The notes: generated from the letters alone by a model not told the origin. A stretch of 64,000 nucleotides of DNA from an uncultured Pelagibacteraceae bacterium (GCA_902578265.1 CACHCA010000004.1:62001-126000), one strand, 5' to 3'. Positions 16,273-25,741 are shown, numbered from the stretch's first letter. Translations and numbers: made by a program.

Positions 16273-18611
16273 TAGGATCTGACTCGTGTTTTCTTCGGAT
16301 CGAAATGCGGAAACCCAACTACTTTTGCAGCAATTCTTTTTTGATGACCATCAATTTTACCAACCTCAACTTCAGTCCCTTCCTTTGAGTACTGAGTATC
16401 GATTCTACATAAAGCTATATTTTTATTCAAAGTTGTGGATAAACAACCACTAGTTATCATGCCTACTTGAGATCTTCCAACGTGCACGCAATCACCATGT
16501 CCAGCCGCTTCTTTTCCAATAAGTTCTAAACCCACAAGTTTTTTTTGAGGATTTGCTTTTCTTTCTTTCAAAACCTCTTTACCAATAAAATCTTCTTCTT
16601 TAGTTTTTAATGGAACAGCAAAACCTATTCCAGCTTCAAAAGGATCTTGTTGACCATCAAATTCATTACCAAATAAAATTAAACCAGCTTCAATTCTTAG
16701 CTTGTCTAAAGCTGCAAATCCAGCAGGAATTAAGCCCTCATTTTTTCCAGCTTTCATAAGTTTATCCCAAACTTCAGAGGCATTACTCGGATGACACCAT
16801 ACTTCATAACCAAGTTCGCCAGTATATCCTGTTCTTGAAACAATCAATGGAATACCTTGAAGGTTTTCAATTCTACAAATAGTAAATCTGAACCATTCCA
16901 ATTCATCTATAGATGGTTGTGTTGGCGGAGTAAAAATCATTTTTTTTAATATTTCTCTACTTTTTGGACCTTGTATTGATACATTGCTAATTTGATCTGT
17001 TGAATTTTTTACATTGACCTTAAAGTTTTTCTTTTTAGCTATTTCTTTAAGCCACTCACCACCATATTCGTCTCCACAAATCCATCTAAAACCAGTTTCA
17101 CTTAATCTCAATAATGTACCATCATCAAACATCATTCCGTTTTCATAACACATCGCAGAGTAAACAACTTGGCCAACAGCGAGCTTTTTAATATTTCTAG
17201 TTAATGTATAATTCATTAATTCTTCAGCATCAGGACCTATAATTTCAAATTTTCTTAAAGCAGATAAATCAATTAAGACTGCTTTTTCTCTACAAGCATT
17301 GTACTCCTCAACAACTCCATGTTTGGTATAATCATTAGGTAGCCAAAAACCTCTAGCATCAATAAAATTTCTAGTAAGCTTAGAGGTTTTTTCGTGAAAG
17401 CCAGAGTTTCTAGTAAGTTTTTTTTCAGAGTCTGTTTTCATTCTAAATGCAAAAGATTTTGAAAATTCTTTTTTTTTGTCGTAGGTTCTAACAAAAATAT
17501 CTGTTGGATTCCATGAATTACATGCATCGATATCACTAGGACAAGCTGTTGTCCCAATTGTTAAATCTTTTAAAGCTCTGAACATTACATAATCCCCAGG
17601 TCTTGCATATGACTCATCTGAAATTACTGAATTTAAACCTGTTGCTGAAGTATTAAAAAATAAATTGATAGCCTGCCATCCTTTTTGTTTTTGAACACCA
17701 TATTTTGCCATTACATTATTTAAGTTTTCAGAGCAATTAGGATGACCAAAATAGCCAGCGTCTTCGTAATATTTTGAAGTACAAGCAAGATTAAATGTAT
17801 CATGTTTTCCAACAGTATCTCTTATGACTTCAACTAATGGTTCATGATCGGTGTCGTAAAATTTTGAAAATAAACCAGGACCTGGAAAAGTATTTCCCAT
17901 AAAGGTCCTCGTTGTTTGCCAATCAAGACCTTTTTCAACTTTTTTATCAAGTTTTTTAGTATCAAATGCCACAAAGTCAGAACATTGTCTGCCCGCTGGA
18001 CTTATTACTTGAATAAAATCTCCCTCTTTAACTTCGAATGAAATTGCAGTTTGTCTCTCAATATTTTCCTCGTAATTTGGCTCATAAATAGGATCAGGAA
18101 TTATTGATAATTCTTTATCATTAACTATTTTATATCTTTTAATGAATAACGTTAAATCGCTTGAAGGATTTTGCTCAGATACCAGCATATTGTTTTGTGG
18201 CGCTGCAAAAATAACGTAGCATTTGTCTTTAGATTTTATCTTAATTTTTTCACCACTTGGAGTTTGTTTATCAAACAAAATTGATGATTTTGATTTATTA
18301 ATATCTAAATTTCTTTTTTTTAATTGTAGGTTTGTTATTAAAGAGCTTTCATCTTTACCTTTAAGCAACTCTTTTATAAAACTTTTTTTACAATTTTCTT
18401 TTTGATTTAAAATTCCAAGCTCAGATTTTCCATCTTTATCAAAACAAATGATTTCACAAATTTGATTTCCTTCCTCATTAATGATTTCTATTTCATCATC
18501 CGGAAATATTTGCAAACCTGTGAGACCACCAGCGTTAACGACATGTCTTTCAACTCCAGGTGGTAAAACATTCAGACCAGGTTCTTTAATATCTAAAGTA
18601 GTTTGCGACAT
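16272..18611 (-). CDS. tdm: Trimethylamine N-oxide demethylase/aldolase
   Basis: A 779-aa two-part cytosolic enzyme. The N-terminal part (to about residue 370) is the DUF1989-type metal-binding domain with conserved cysteines in GRQCSDFVAF, HPNCSENL and TTACPSDIDACNSW. The C-terminal part (from about 400) is a GcvT-like tetrahydrofolate-binding domain (VEEYNACREKAVLIDLSAL, SRTGYTGELGYEVW, AGFAALDKLRIEAG). This architecture matches Tdm, which splits TMAO to dimethylamine and formaldehyde, the latter passed to THF. I start at MSQTTLDIKEPG; the longer open frame would cross into the divergent tmoX leader. It faces tmoX across a 100-bp promoter region. Confidence 0.92.
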   Translation of the reverse strand: MSQTTLDIKEPGLNVLPPGVERHVVNAGGLTGLQIFPDDEIEIINEEGNQICEIICFDKDGKSELGILNQKENCKKSFIKELLKGKDESSLITNLQLKKRNLDINKSKSSILFDKQTPSGEKIKIKSKDKCYVIFAAPQNNMLVSEQNPSSDLTLFIKRYKIVNDKELSIIPDPIYEPNYEENIERQTAISFEVKEGDFIQVISPAGRQCSDFVAFDTKKLDKKVEKGLDWQTTRTFMGNTFPGPGLFSKFYDTDHEPLVEVIRDTVGKHDTFNLACTSKYYEDAGYFGHPNCSENLNNVMAKYGVQKQKGWQAINLFFNTSATGLNSVISDESYARPGDYVMFRALKDLTIGTTACPSDIDACNSWNPTDIFVRTYDKKKEFSKSFAFRMKTDSEKKLTRNSGFHEKTSKLTRNFIDARGFWLPNDYTKHGVVEEYNACREKAVLIDLSALRKFEIIGPDAEELMNYTLTRNIKKLAVGQVVYSAMCYENGMMFDDGTLLRLSETGFRWICGDEYGGEWLKEIAKKKNFKVNVKNSTDQISNVSIQGPKSREILKKMIFTPPTQPSIDELEWFRFTICRIENLQGIPLIVSRTGYTGELGYEVWCHPSNASEVWDKLMKAGKNEGLIPAGFAALDKLRIEAGLILFGNEFDGQQDPFEAGIGFAVPLKTKEEDFIGKEVLKERKANPQKKLVGLELIGKEAAGHGDCVHVGRSQVGMITSGCLSTTLNKNIALCRIDTQYSKEGTEVEVGKIDGHQKRIAAKVVGFPHFDPKKTRVRS

Positions 18612-18651
18612 TTTTATAAATCTCTCTACATAATATATATAAATCTTGTAG

Positions 18652-18680
18652 TTGACTATCATTTTACTTAGGCACATACT
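18652..18680 (+). promoter_or_regulatory. Sigma70-type promoter for tmoX
   Basis: TTGACT (18652-18657), a 17-base spacer and CATACT (18675-18680) form a good promoter, 31 bases before the ATG. A purine-rich AAGGGGAA ribosome site follows at about 18701-18708. The -35 box lies within a small dyad TAGT-tg-ACTA, and the same 100-bp region must also hold the tdm promoter on the other strand. Confidence 0.6.
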
Positions 18681-18711
18681 GAATGCACTTAATATTAAGA
18701 AAGGGGAATAA

Positions 18712-19656
18712 ATGCGAAAAATAATATCTTTAATTTCTGCAGTTATAATCTCAGCAGTAAGTTTTGCTGGTTTATCAAATGCAGATAGCAAAAAACCCAT
18801 TGTTATCCCAACTCATAACTGGTCAAGTCAAATTGTAATGGCTTACGTTATTGGTGGAATAATGGAAAGCATGGGTAATAACGTTAAATACGTAAATGCT
18901 GACTCACAAGCAGTATACGAGTCAATTAGAATTGGTGACGTAACTATCTCTCACGAGGTATGGGAATCTGCTTTTGGTAAATCATTTACAACAGCTTTAG
19001 ATAAAGGTGGTTTACTTGACTGGGGTGATCATGAAGCTAGAACTCTAGAGGATATGGGATATCCTAATTGGGTTGCTGAAAAAGGTTTATGCCCAGGACT
19101 ACCAGACTGGACTGCTTTGAAAAATCCAGACTGTGCTAAAAACTTTACAACACCTGACTCTCCAAATGGAAAAGGAAGAATGTTAGAAGGTCCACAAACT
19201 TGGCACGGTGACTTAATCCCTCAAAGGGTTGACGCTTTAGGTCTAGGGGATCTTTGGTGGGTTAAATTTGCTGGAAGTGCGGACGCACTTTGGGCAGAGT
19301 TAGCAGCAGCTGAAAAAGAAGGAAGAGGAACAATTATCTTTAACTGGACACCAAACTTTACTGATGGTGCTGGTTTTACATTTATCGACTTTCCCCCGTA
19401 CACTGCAGGTTGCAGACCTGAAGATGGTGGAGATGGAAAATGTGGTTCGCCAGATGGTTATTTGAAAAAAGCAGTTAACGCTGATTTTCCAAAAACTCAT
19501 CCAGATGCAGCTAAGATGTTTAAAAAACTTTCTTTCTCAACAAGTCAAATTGGAGCAATGGCAGCTTTAGTGGACATTGATAAAATGACTCACGAAGATG
19601 CAGCTAAAAAATGGCTGAAAGATAACGAGAAAGTTTGGAAAGCTTTTACTAAATAA
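18712..19656 (+). CDS. tmoX: TMAO/glycine-betaine-type ABC transporter substrate-binding protein
   Basis: A 314-aa periplasmic binding protein with a Sec signal peptide (cleaved after the SNA near residue 24). It belongs to the OpuAC/ProX family. Visible Trp-rich elements that could form a quaternary-amine cage are THNWSSQI, SHEVWES, MGYPNWV and FNWTPNF. The neighbours tdm, tmoWV and tmm make TMAO the likely ligand, as for TmoX of Ruegeria and Pelagibacter; related amines may also bind. A strong terminator directly after it suggests that the binding protein is made in excess over the permease. Confidence 0.9.
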   Translation: MRKIISLISAVIISAVSFAGLSNADSKKPIVIPTHNWSSQIVMAYVIGGIMESMGNNVKYVNADSQAVYESIRIGDVTISHEVWESAFGKSFTTALDKGGLLDWGDHEARTLEDMGYPNWVAEKGLCPGLPDWTALKNPDCAKNFTTPDSPNGKGRMLEGPQTWHGDLIPQRVDALGLGDLWWVKFAGSADALWAELAAAEKEGRGTIIFNWTPNFTDGAGFTFIDFPPYTAGCRPEDGGDGKCGSPDGYLKKAVNADFPKTHPDAAKMFKKLSFSTSQIGAMAALVDIDKMTHEDAAKKWLKDNEKVWKAFTK

Positions 19657-19678
19657 GGTAAATAGCAATCAAATCTTT

Positions 19679-19715
19679 AAATCTCTCCCAACTATGTTGG
19701 GGGAGATTTTTTTTT
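19679..19715 (+). terminator. Strong rho-independent terminator after tmoX
   Basis: A 14-bp stem (arms 19679-19692 and 19696-19709, one G-T pair) with a TAT loop, followed by a run of nine T residues. It separates tmoX from the following genes and is the clearest terminator in the window. Confidence 0.92.
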
Positions 19716-19727
19716 AAACAAATTAAA

Positions 19728-20189
19728 ATGATCAAATATTTATTTACTATACTAATAAGTTTATTGTTTTTTAATCAAACCTTAGCAAAAGATGTAAGTA
19801 TAAATGAAAATATTGATCTCGAGTTTGTTTGTGATTTAGAGAAAAAAATAATAAAAAATTCAGAATATAATTATCAAACTTTTTTAGCTAAAGATTTAAA
19901 TGAAAAGGGTTTAGATAGTTTTAAAATTTTATCTAAGAAACCAGAAACACTTTTAATCAAAGGATTATCATCATTTCTCTCAGTTTCATCAAAACTTAAT
20001 GTCAAAGTAGTCAATAAAGATGTGGTTTTATTTAAATCAATTGATCAAGAAAAAAATTATTCTGAGTCAGGTATTATTACAAGGAAAACAGGTGAATTAA
20101 TTCACGAAATAACGAAAAATATGAAAAGTGAAAACTCTGAAAAATATATTTCTATTTACTCATGCAATAAAGATGACAAAAAAGTATAA
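19728..20189 (+). CDS. Exported protein of unknown function
   Basis: A 153-aa protein with a clear signal peptide (MIKYLFTILISLLFF..., cleavage near LAKD at 20-22). The mature part is a charged alpha/beta domain without recognisable motif; single Cys residues occur near the start (FVCDLEKK) and the end (SCNKDD), which could pair. It is the first of three small genes that separate tmoX from tmoWV and lies 12 bases after the tmoX terminator. I do not recognise the family. Confidence 0.7.
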   Translation: MIKYLFTILISLLFFNQTLAKDVSINENIDLEFVCDLEKKIIKNSEYNYQTFLAKDLNEKGLDSFKILSKKPETLLIKGLSSFLSVSSKLNVKVVNKDVVLFKSIDQEKNYSESGIITRKTGELIHEITKNMKSENSEKYISIYSCNKDDKKV

Positions 20190-20223
20190 TTTTTTTTTTA
20201 ATAGTTTTGTGTAAAATATTATT

Positions 20224-20601
20224 ATGAAAAAATATCTTTTAACAATAATTTTAAGTTTTTTTATCAGCACGATTGCAATAGCGCGAAGCACAGGATGCAA
20301 AGAAGGAAATTGCGAAAACGGTTTTGGTAAATGGGTTTACACAGATAAAACTACCTATGAAGGTGAGTGGGTAGGTACTAAGAAAAACGGACAAGGAGTT
20401 GAAACTTGGCCTAACGGATATATCTACAAAGGCGAGTTTAAAAATAGCGAATGGAGTGGCGTAGGTGTTTTAACTTTTCCTGATGGTTCAACTTATGAAG
20501 GTGAATGGGCAAAAGGTTTTATGAATGGCAAGGGAACTTTTACTTGGTCTGATGGCACTCAAAAAACAGGGATATGGAAAAATGGAAAGCTACAAGAATA
20601 A
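20224..20601 (+). CDS. Exported MORN-repeat protein
   Basis: A 125-aa protein with a signal peptide (about 20 residues, ending AIARS) and four to five MORN repeats of the YxGEW/YxGEF type: TTYEGEWVGTKKNGQG, YIYKGEFKNSEWSGVG, STYEGEWAKGFMNGKG. A Cys pair in GCKEGNCENG sits at the mature N-terminus. MORN repeats form beta-hairpin solenoids that bind proteins or lipids. An envelope location follows from the signal. Its stop codon is directly followed by the ATG of the next gene. Confidence 0.82.
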   Translation: MKKYLLTIILSFFISTIAIARSTGCKEGNCENGFGKWVYTDKTTYEGEWVGTKKNGQGVETWPNGYIYKGEFKNSEWSGVGVLTFPDGSTYEGEWAKGFMNGKGTFTWSDGTQKTGIWKNGKLQE

Positions 20602-21153
20602 ATGTCAAAAGAAAATTTTTTAAATAAAATAAAATATTTACCCGAGACTACAAAACAGTTTGGTGGCTTGGTGCTAATAATTCTAATAATATCATTTTCA
20701 TTTTCTGTTCTTAACATAATGTTTGGTGGGGGCGATGAACTTGTTAGAAAAATGAAATTAGAGGAGGAGAGGATTGCTAAAGAAAAAAAATTAAGTGAAT
20801 TAATTTCAAAATTACCTTCAGGAATACTGGTAACTTTTGATGGCACAGATCACTTCAGGTTAACAGACGAAGTTTATGAGCAAGTTTGTAAAGCAACAAA
20901 ATTAATTCCACAACGTGCGATTATGGGGGCAAACTTTTTAAATTTTAGAGCGCATGAAATTTACACAATTAATGGTAACAAAATAGATGAAACTTTTGTT
21001 AAGTGGGATGAGGAGAAAAATAAGTGTTTTGCAGGCTTTACAGTGAGTGGAAATAATGTTGGAGTTGACGAGTCAATTACTGTCAGTGGTGAAGCATTAA
21101 GTTTTCTAAGTACCGGAATAGATACTAGGGTTTATTATATTAAAAATTTTTAA
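20602..21153 (+). CDS. Membrane-anchored protein of unknown function
   Basis: A 183-aa protein with one N-terminal transmembrane helix (GGLVLIILIISFSFSVL, about residues 21-37), then a short charged coiled-coil-like stretch (LEEERIAKEKKLSEL), then a soluble domain of mostly beta character with two Cys. Topology is probably a periplasmic domain. It abuts the MORN gene with no gap, so the two are one transcription unit. I do not recognise the family; an envelope function with the MORN protein is an inference. Confidence 0.7.
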   Translation: MSKENFLNKIKYLPETTKQFGGLVLIILIISFSFSVLNIMFGGGDELVRKMKLEEERIAKEKKLSELISKLPSGILVTFDGTDHFRLTDEVYEQVCKATKLIPQRAIMGANFLNFRAHEIYTINGNKIDETFVKWDEEKNKCFAGFTVSGNNVGVDESITVSGEALSFLSTGIDTRVYYIKNF

Positions 21154-21171
21154 GGGGGAAGTAACAATATT

Positions 21172-21192
21172 ATGGATTTAATTTTATCCTAA
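21172..21192 (+). other. Possible 6-codon leader ORF before tmoW
   Basis: A GGGGGAAG ribosome-site-like sequence (21154-21161) precedes an ATG that opens a 6-codon frame (MDLILS, stop at 21190-21192), while the tmoW ATG at 21217 lacks any visible ribosome site. It could be a leader peptide or a chance frame. Confidence 0.25.
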
Positions 21193-21216
21193 TTTCATAT
21201 AACTTAATTGAAATTT

Positions 21217-22245
21217 ATGTCTGAGCCAGTAATCAAATGTGAAAACGTATATAAAATTTTTGGAGCAAATGCTCAGAAGATGCTTCAAGACTCAAATGGA
21301 AATGTTGATGCTAAAGTTTTTCAAGAAAATGGTTGCATTGTTGGAGTGAACAACGCTTCTTTTGAAGTTGCAAAAGGAGAAATGTTAGTTGTTATGGGTT
21401 TATCTGGCTCAGGTAAATCAACTTTATTAAGATGTATTTCAAGATTGACTGATGCAACGGGTGGTAAAATTTTCATAGAGGGCCAAGACTTATTACAATT
21501 AAATAATAAAGATTTAATAGATCTTAGAAGAAATAAAATGGGAATGGTGTTTCAAAGCTTTGCTTTACTTCCACACAAAACTGTTGTTGAGAACATTGCT
21601 TTTCCCCTTCAGATTAAAGGGATCAAAACTCAGGACAGCATAAATAAAGCAATGGATATGGTTAAATTAGTTGGACTTGAAGGTAGAGAAAATTATTTTC
21701 CTAGAGAACTTTCAGGAGGTCAACAACAGAGAGTAGGTATAGCAAGATCTTTAGCAGTTGAGCCGGATATTTGGTTTTTAGATGAGCCTTTTTCAGCTTT
21801 GGATCCTTTAATTAGAAAAGAGATGCAAGATGAGTTTTTAAGACTTCAAGATAAATTACAAAAAACAATTATGTTTATTACACACGATTTTGATGAGGCT
21901 TTAAAGCTTGCTGACAGAATTGCAATTATGAAAGATGGAATAATTGAGCAGTTAGATACACCAGCTAACATTGTTTTAAATCCAGCCACTGAATATGTCA
22001 GAAAATTTACTGAAGAAGTACCGAGAGAAAAAGTTTTATTGATTAAGGATGTTATGGATACATCAAAAGATAATTTAGGTGATTTAAAAGTCTCTCAAAA
22101 TGAAATCATAGAGAATGTTGCAGAAAAAATTCTTACACAGGAAAAAATAGTCGCCGTAATTGATAATAATAATGAAATTATAGGCTCTATCAATCCAACA
22201 AAAATAATCAATACAGTTTTTGGGGGAAGAAAAAATAATAATTAA
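21217..22245 (+). CDS. tmoW: TMAO/betaine ABC transporter ATP-binding protein
   Basis: A 342-aa ProV-type ATPase. Walker A is GLSGSGKST near residue 66, the signature LSGGQQQRVGIARSLA is near 170, Walker B is IWFLDEPFSALDP near 190, and the switch His is in ITHDFDEAL. The N-terminal FGANAQKML insert is typical of quaternary-amine importers. A C-terminal CBS-like piece (EKIVAVIDNNNEIIGSI) may sense ionic strength or ligands as in OpuA. I start at ATG 21217; a TTG three codons earlier is the only nearby alternative. The permease begins 3 bases after its stop. Confidence 0.92.
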   Translation: MSEPVIKCENVYKIFGANAQKMLQDSNGNVDAKVFQENGCIVGVNNASFEVAKGEMLVVMGLSGSGKSTLLRCISRLTDATGGKIFIEGQDLLQLNNKDLIDLRRNKMGMVFQSFALLPHKTVVENIAFPLQIKGIKTQDSINKAMDMVKLVGLEGRENYFPRELSGGQQQRVGIARSLAVEPDIWFLDEPFSALDPLIRKEMQDEFLRLQDKLQKTIMFITHDFDEALKLADRIAIMKDGIIEQLDTPANIVLNPATEYVRKFTEEVPREKVLLIKDVMDTSKDNLGDLKVSQNEIIENVAEKILTQEKIVAVIDNNNEIIGSINPTKIINTVFGGRKNNN

Positions 22246-22248
22246 ATT

Positions 22249-24402
22249 ATGGAATTTTTAAAAAAATATCCGAAAACTTTTCAGTGGTTATTTTTATTAA
22301 TAGTATTCTTTGCTTTATGCTTTGCGATTGATGTTCCCGAAACATATAAATTTATTAGGGGTCAAGCAGAATTTGTTAAAGATCCAAATCAAAGTAGTTA
22401 TGTTTTTTTAGGTAAAGAGGTAAGATATTACGCTTTTGACGTCTTTTGGAGATTGCCACCATTGCTTGGATGGTTACCCATCTGGATTAATGACTCATTA
22501 TTTTTCTTAATGAACGAATGGATGCCAATAGAAGTTTGGAATGAAGATACCCAAGAATTTAAAAGTCGGCCTATAGTTTTACAAATTAGTAGAAATTTAA
22601 CTGCCTTTATGACTTTTTTAATAGAATTAATAAGAGAGATTTTATTGGGTGGTCTTGAAACTGTTGTTGCCTTCACCAGTTGGGATTGGATAGATAAAAA
22701 CCCATGGGCTGAATTACCAGGATTACCTTGGACTATCGTTGCAGCAGGTGCAGCATTACTTTCTTATAAATTAAGCGGTAAAGGTCTAGCTTTGTTTGCA
22801 GGTTTAACTATGGTTTACATTTCTGTGTTTGGTCAATGGAAACCTTCCATGCAAACTCTTTCATTTATATTAGTCGCTGCTCCATTATCTTTTATTTTTG
22901 GACTTGGATTAGGAATAGCAGCTTTTAAAAGTAAACGCGTAGAAAAAGCTTTATATCCAATATTGCTAGTGATGCAAACAATGCCACAATATGCTGTATT
23001 GGTTCCAGCATTAGTTCTTTTTGGAGTAGGTGATCATGCAGCTGTGATTATTACTATGGTTGTAGCAATACCACCGATGATATTATTAACTCTTTTAGGT
23101 CTAAGAGCAGTGCCTCCAGAAGTTATTGAAGCTGGAAGGATGAGCGGGTGTAATAATTTTCAATTAATGTTTAAAGTATTAATTCCAACTGCTAGGAGAG
23201 ATATTTTAATCGGGGTTAACCAAGTCATCATGGTGTGTTTTTCAATGGCAGTTATCTCAGCTTTTATTGGAGCAAAAGGTTTAGGGTTTAATTTATTGTT
23301 AGCTCTAAACCAATTAAACATTGGACTAGCTTTAGAAGCGGGCTTATGTATCAGTTTAATTGCAATTCTTTTAGATAAAATGTCTTTAGCTTGGGCAAAT
23401 AAACAAACAGATTATTTTGGTAATCTTACTTTCTATCAAAGAAACAAAAATCTTTTATTTTTTGGGGTTATATTTGTTGTTGGAATAATATTAGCTTACA
23501 TTGGAACTTTTTTATTCAAAGATACTTTCAATTATTTATTTGAAATTCCACATAACAAAGGAATATCAACTGCTGATTTTTGGAACAAAGGAGTAGATTG
23601 GATTTTTGAGACTTTCTTTATTTATATTAAAGCGTTCAATACGTGGTTGATACAAGATGTACTTCAGCCAATGAGAGCATTGTATTTAAGAATGCCTGCA
23701 ATCGCTACGATAGTTTTAGTTGTTGGTGCAGGATATTTAATTGGTGGCTTACGTTCAGCATTGGTAGTTTGTGCTTTGACACTTTTTATTGCATTCAGCC
23801 CTTGGTGGGATAGAGCTTTAGTTACAGCATATATGGCAACTTTTGGAGTTGTTGTTTCTTGTATCATTGGATTTACAGTTGGAACTTTGTGTTTCCAAAA
23901 CAAACATTCAGCAAACTTTATGCTGGGCGTTTGTGATATTTTTCAAACATTCCCATCTTTTGTATATTTAATTCCAGTAATGATGTTATTTGGTATAACA
24001 GATACTTCAGTACTTATCGCAGTTATAGTTTATGCAACGATACCTGCTACAAGATATACAATCGAGGGATTAAGAAGTGTTCCAGCTGGTCTACATGATG
24101 CTGCAACGATGTCGGGTGTAAATAAATTTCAAAGATTGACTAAAATTGAATTTCCTTTAGCGTTCCCACATATGATGCTTGGTATAAATCAAACAATTGT
24201 TTTTGCTTTATTCATGGTAATTATCGGGGCATTTATTGGAACAGAAGATTTAGGTCAATATATATTAAAAGCATTATCAGATAAAAAAGGTGCTGGAATT
24301 GGATTAACACTTGGTATCTGTGTAGCTTTCATAGCTTTAATATTTGATAATTTGATTAGAGCCTATGTCCAAAAAAGAAAAAAACATTTAGGTATTGATT
24401 AA
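22249..24402 (+). CDS. tmoV: TMAO/betaine ABC transporter permease, tandem-fused
   Basis: A 717-aa inner-membrane protein made of two homologous permease halves. Each half carries the EAA-loop: PPEVIEAGRMSGCNNFQ (about residues 288-304) and VPAGLHDAATMSGVNKFQ (about 616-633), each followed by a similar GINQ/GVNQ helix. About twelve to fourteen hydrophobic segments are present. Most ProW-type importers use a homodimer of one half; the fusion supplies both in one chain, as described for TmoV. With TmoX and TmoW it would import TMAO. Ends 7 bp before the convergent tmm. Confidence 0.92.
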   Translation: MEFLKKYPKTFQWLFLLIVFFALCFAIDVPETYKFIRGQAEFVKDPNQSSYVFLGKEVRYYAFDVFWRLPPLLGWLPIWINDSLFFLMNEWMPIEVWNEDTQEFKSRPIVLQISRNLTAFMTFLIELIREILLGGLETVVAFTSWDWIDKNPWAELPGLPWTIVAAGAALLSYKLSGKGLALFAGLTMVYISVFGQWKPSMQTLSFILVAAPLSFIFGLGLGIAAFKSKRVEKALYPILLVMQTMPQYAVLVPALVLFGVGDHAAVIITMVVAIPPMILLTLLGLRAVPPEVIEAGRMSGCNNFQLMFKVLIPTARRDILIGVNQVIMVCFSMAVISAFIGAKGLGFNLLLALNQLNIGLALEAGLCISLIAILLDKMSLAWANKQTDYFGNLTFYQRNKNLLFFGVIFVVGIILAYIGTFLFKDTFNYLFEIPHNKGISTADFWNKGVDWIFETFFIYIKAFNTWLIQDVLQPMRALYLRMPAIATIVLVVGAGYLIGGLRSALVVCALTLFIAFSPWWDRALVTAYMATFGVVVSCIIGFTVGTLCFQNKHSANFMLGVCDIFQTFPSFVYLIPVMMLFGITDTSVLIAVIVYATIPATRYTIEGLRSVPAGLHDAATMSGVNKFQRLTKIEFPLAFPHMMLGINQTIVFALFMVIIGAFIGTEDLGQYILKALSDKKGAGIGLTLGICVAFIALIFDNLIRAYVQKRKKHLGID

Positions 24403-24409
24403 TCTTATA

Positions 24410-25741
24410 TTATTTGTCTAAAAAAGTTTTTGAAGAGTCGTCCATAGCAGTTGCCCATGGCGTATGATGAATAGGAGCAACTGAGCCAGTTACAGGAGAT
24501 GAAAAAGATTTATTTCTATATGTTGAAATATCTTCTACTTTATGATGTTCCCATTCTTTAAAGTGTTTTCTTATTAACTCAAAATCAATTTTTGGATAAT
24601 CAGACATTTCATGAAGCTCTTTTGTATATTCAGTTTGAAAATCAATCATTTGATCAGGGTTCTCTAGCTTTTCTTCCATTGCAACCCATTTATTAATATC
24701 TTTTTCAACTTGATCATTACTAGGTATTTTGATTTTATTCATTATAACATCTCTTGCGTACCAAGCTTGGCAATCAAACATATTAAATGTATGGAATTGA
24801 TCTTGCATGCCAAGATATAAAAGTTTGTGATTATCTTGCCAAACCACCCCTTTATATAATTTTGGTGGATAAAGTCTGTTTCTAGTTTTTAATTGTAAAT
24901 TTTCCTCTAGAAATGGAAAATGATGAAGATAACCAGTGCAAAGAATTATAACATCAGCCTCTTGTTCAGTGCCATCTTTAAAGATTGCTTTTTTTCCTAC
25001 TAATTTGTCAAGATAATGAACCTCTTTCATTCCATTAGGCCATTTGAATCCCATTGGGTTATGTCTATAACCAATGGTAACACTTTTAGCTCCATATTTA
25101 TTACACTGAAGTGCGATATCTTCTGCTGAATAACTACTACCTAGTACTATTACATTTTTATTTCTAAACTCTTCTGCATCTCTAAAATCATGAGAATGCA
25201 TTATTCTTCCAGGAAATGTATCCATTCCTTTGTATTCTGGAATAAATGGAACAGAAAAATGGCCAGTTGAAACAACAACAAAATCAAAATTATCCTTTAA
25301 TACTTTATTGTTAACTTTATCTTGATAACTAAGTTCAAATTTATCGTTTTTAAAAATAGTATTTATAACTCTCGTGTTAAATTTAATCTTTTTTTTTAAA
25401 TTTCCTTTACTTACTCTTCCAACAATATAGTTATATAAAACTTCTCTAGGTGGAAAGGATGGTATTGGCTTTCCAAAATGTTCATCAAAAGAATAATCAG
25501 CAAATTCTAAACATTCTTTTGGTCCATTTGACCAAAGATATCTATACATACTGTTAGGTACAGGGTCCCCGTATTGATCAGATCCTGTTCGCCAACTATA
25601 ATTCCATAAGCCACCCCAATCTTCTTGCTTTTCAAAACAAACAACTTCAGGGATTTTTTCACCATTTTTTTCCGCTAGTTCAAAAGACCTTAACATTGAT
25701 AGTCCACAAGGTCCCGCACCAATAATTGCTACTTTTGTCAT
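24410..25741 (-). CDS. tmm: Trimethylamine monooxygenase (flavin-containing)
   Basis: A 443-aa FMO-family enzyme. It shows the FAD motif GAGPCGLSML, the FMO fingerprint FPGRIMHSHDF (about residues 170-180), the NADPH motif VLGSSYSAEDIALQ and the LCTGYLHHFPF motif. These fit bacterial Tmm, which oxidises trimethylamine to TMAO using NADPH and oxygen. It is convergent to tmoV and divergent from the GpsA-like gene, so has its own promoter in the 77-bp gap. The TMAO made or imported would go to Tdm. Confidence 0.93.
   Translation of the reverse strand: MTKVAIIGAGPCGLSMLRSFELAEKNGEKIPEVVCFEKQEDWGGLWNYSWRTGSDQYGDPVPNSMYRYLWSNGPKECLEFADYSFDEHFGKPIPSFPPREVLYNYIVGRVSKGNLKKKIKFNTRVINTIFKNDKFELSYQDKVNNKVLKDNFDFVVVSTGHFSVPFIPEYKGMDTFPGRIMHSHDFRDAEEFRNKNVIVLGSSYSAEDIALQCNKYGAKSVTIGYRHNPMGFKWPNGMKEVHYLDKLVGKKAIFKDGTEQEADVIILCTGYLHHFPFLEENLQLKTRNRLYPPKLYKGVVWQDNHKLLYLGMQDQFHTFNMFDCQAWYARDVIMNKIKIPSNDQVEKDINKWVAMEEKLENPDQMIDFQTEYTKELHEMSDYPKIDFELIRKHFKEWEHHKVEDISTYRNKSFSSPVTGSVAPIHHTPWATAMDDSSKTFLDK

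Noticed and set aside
18612-18800. N-terminal extension of Tdm by 63 residues
   Set aside because: It would overlap the tmoX leader and start, and the sequence before MSQTTLDIK has no family similarity.
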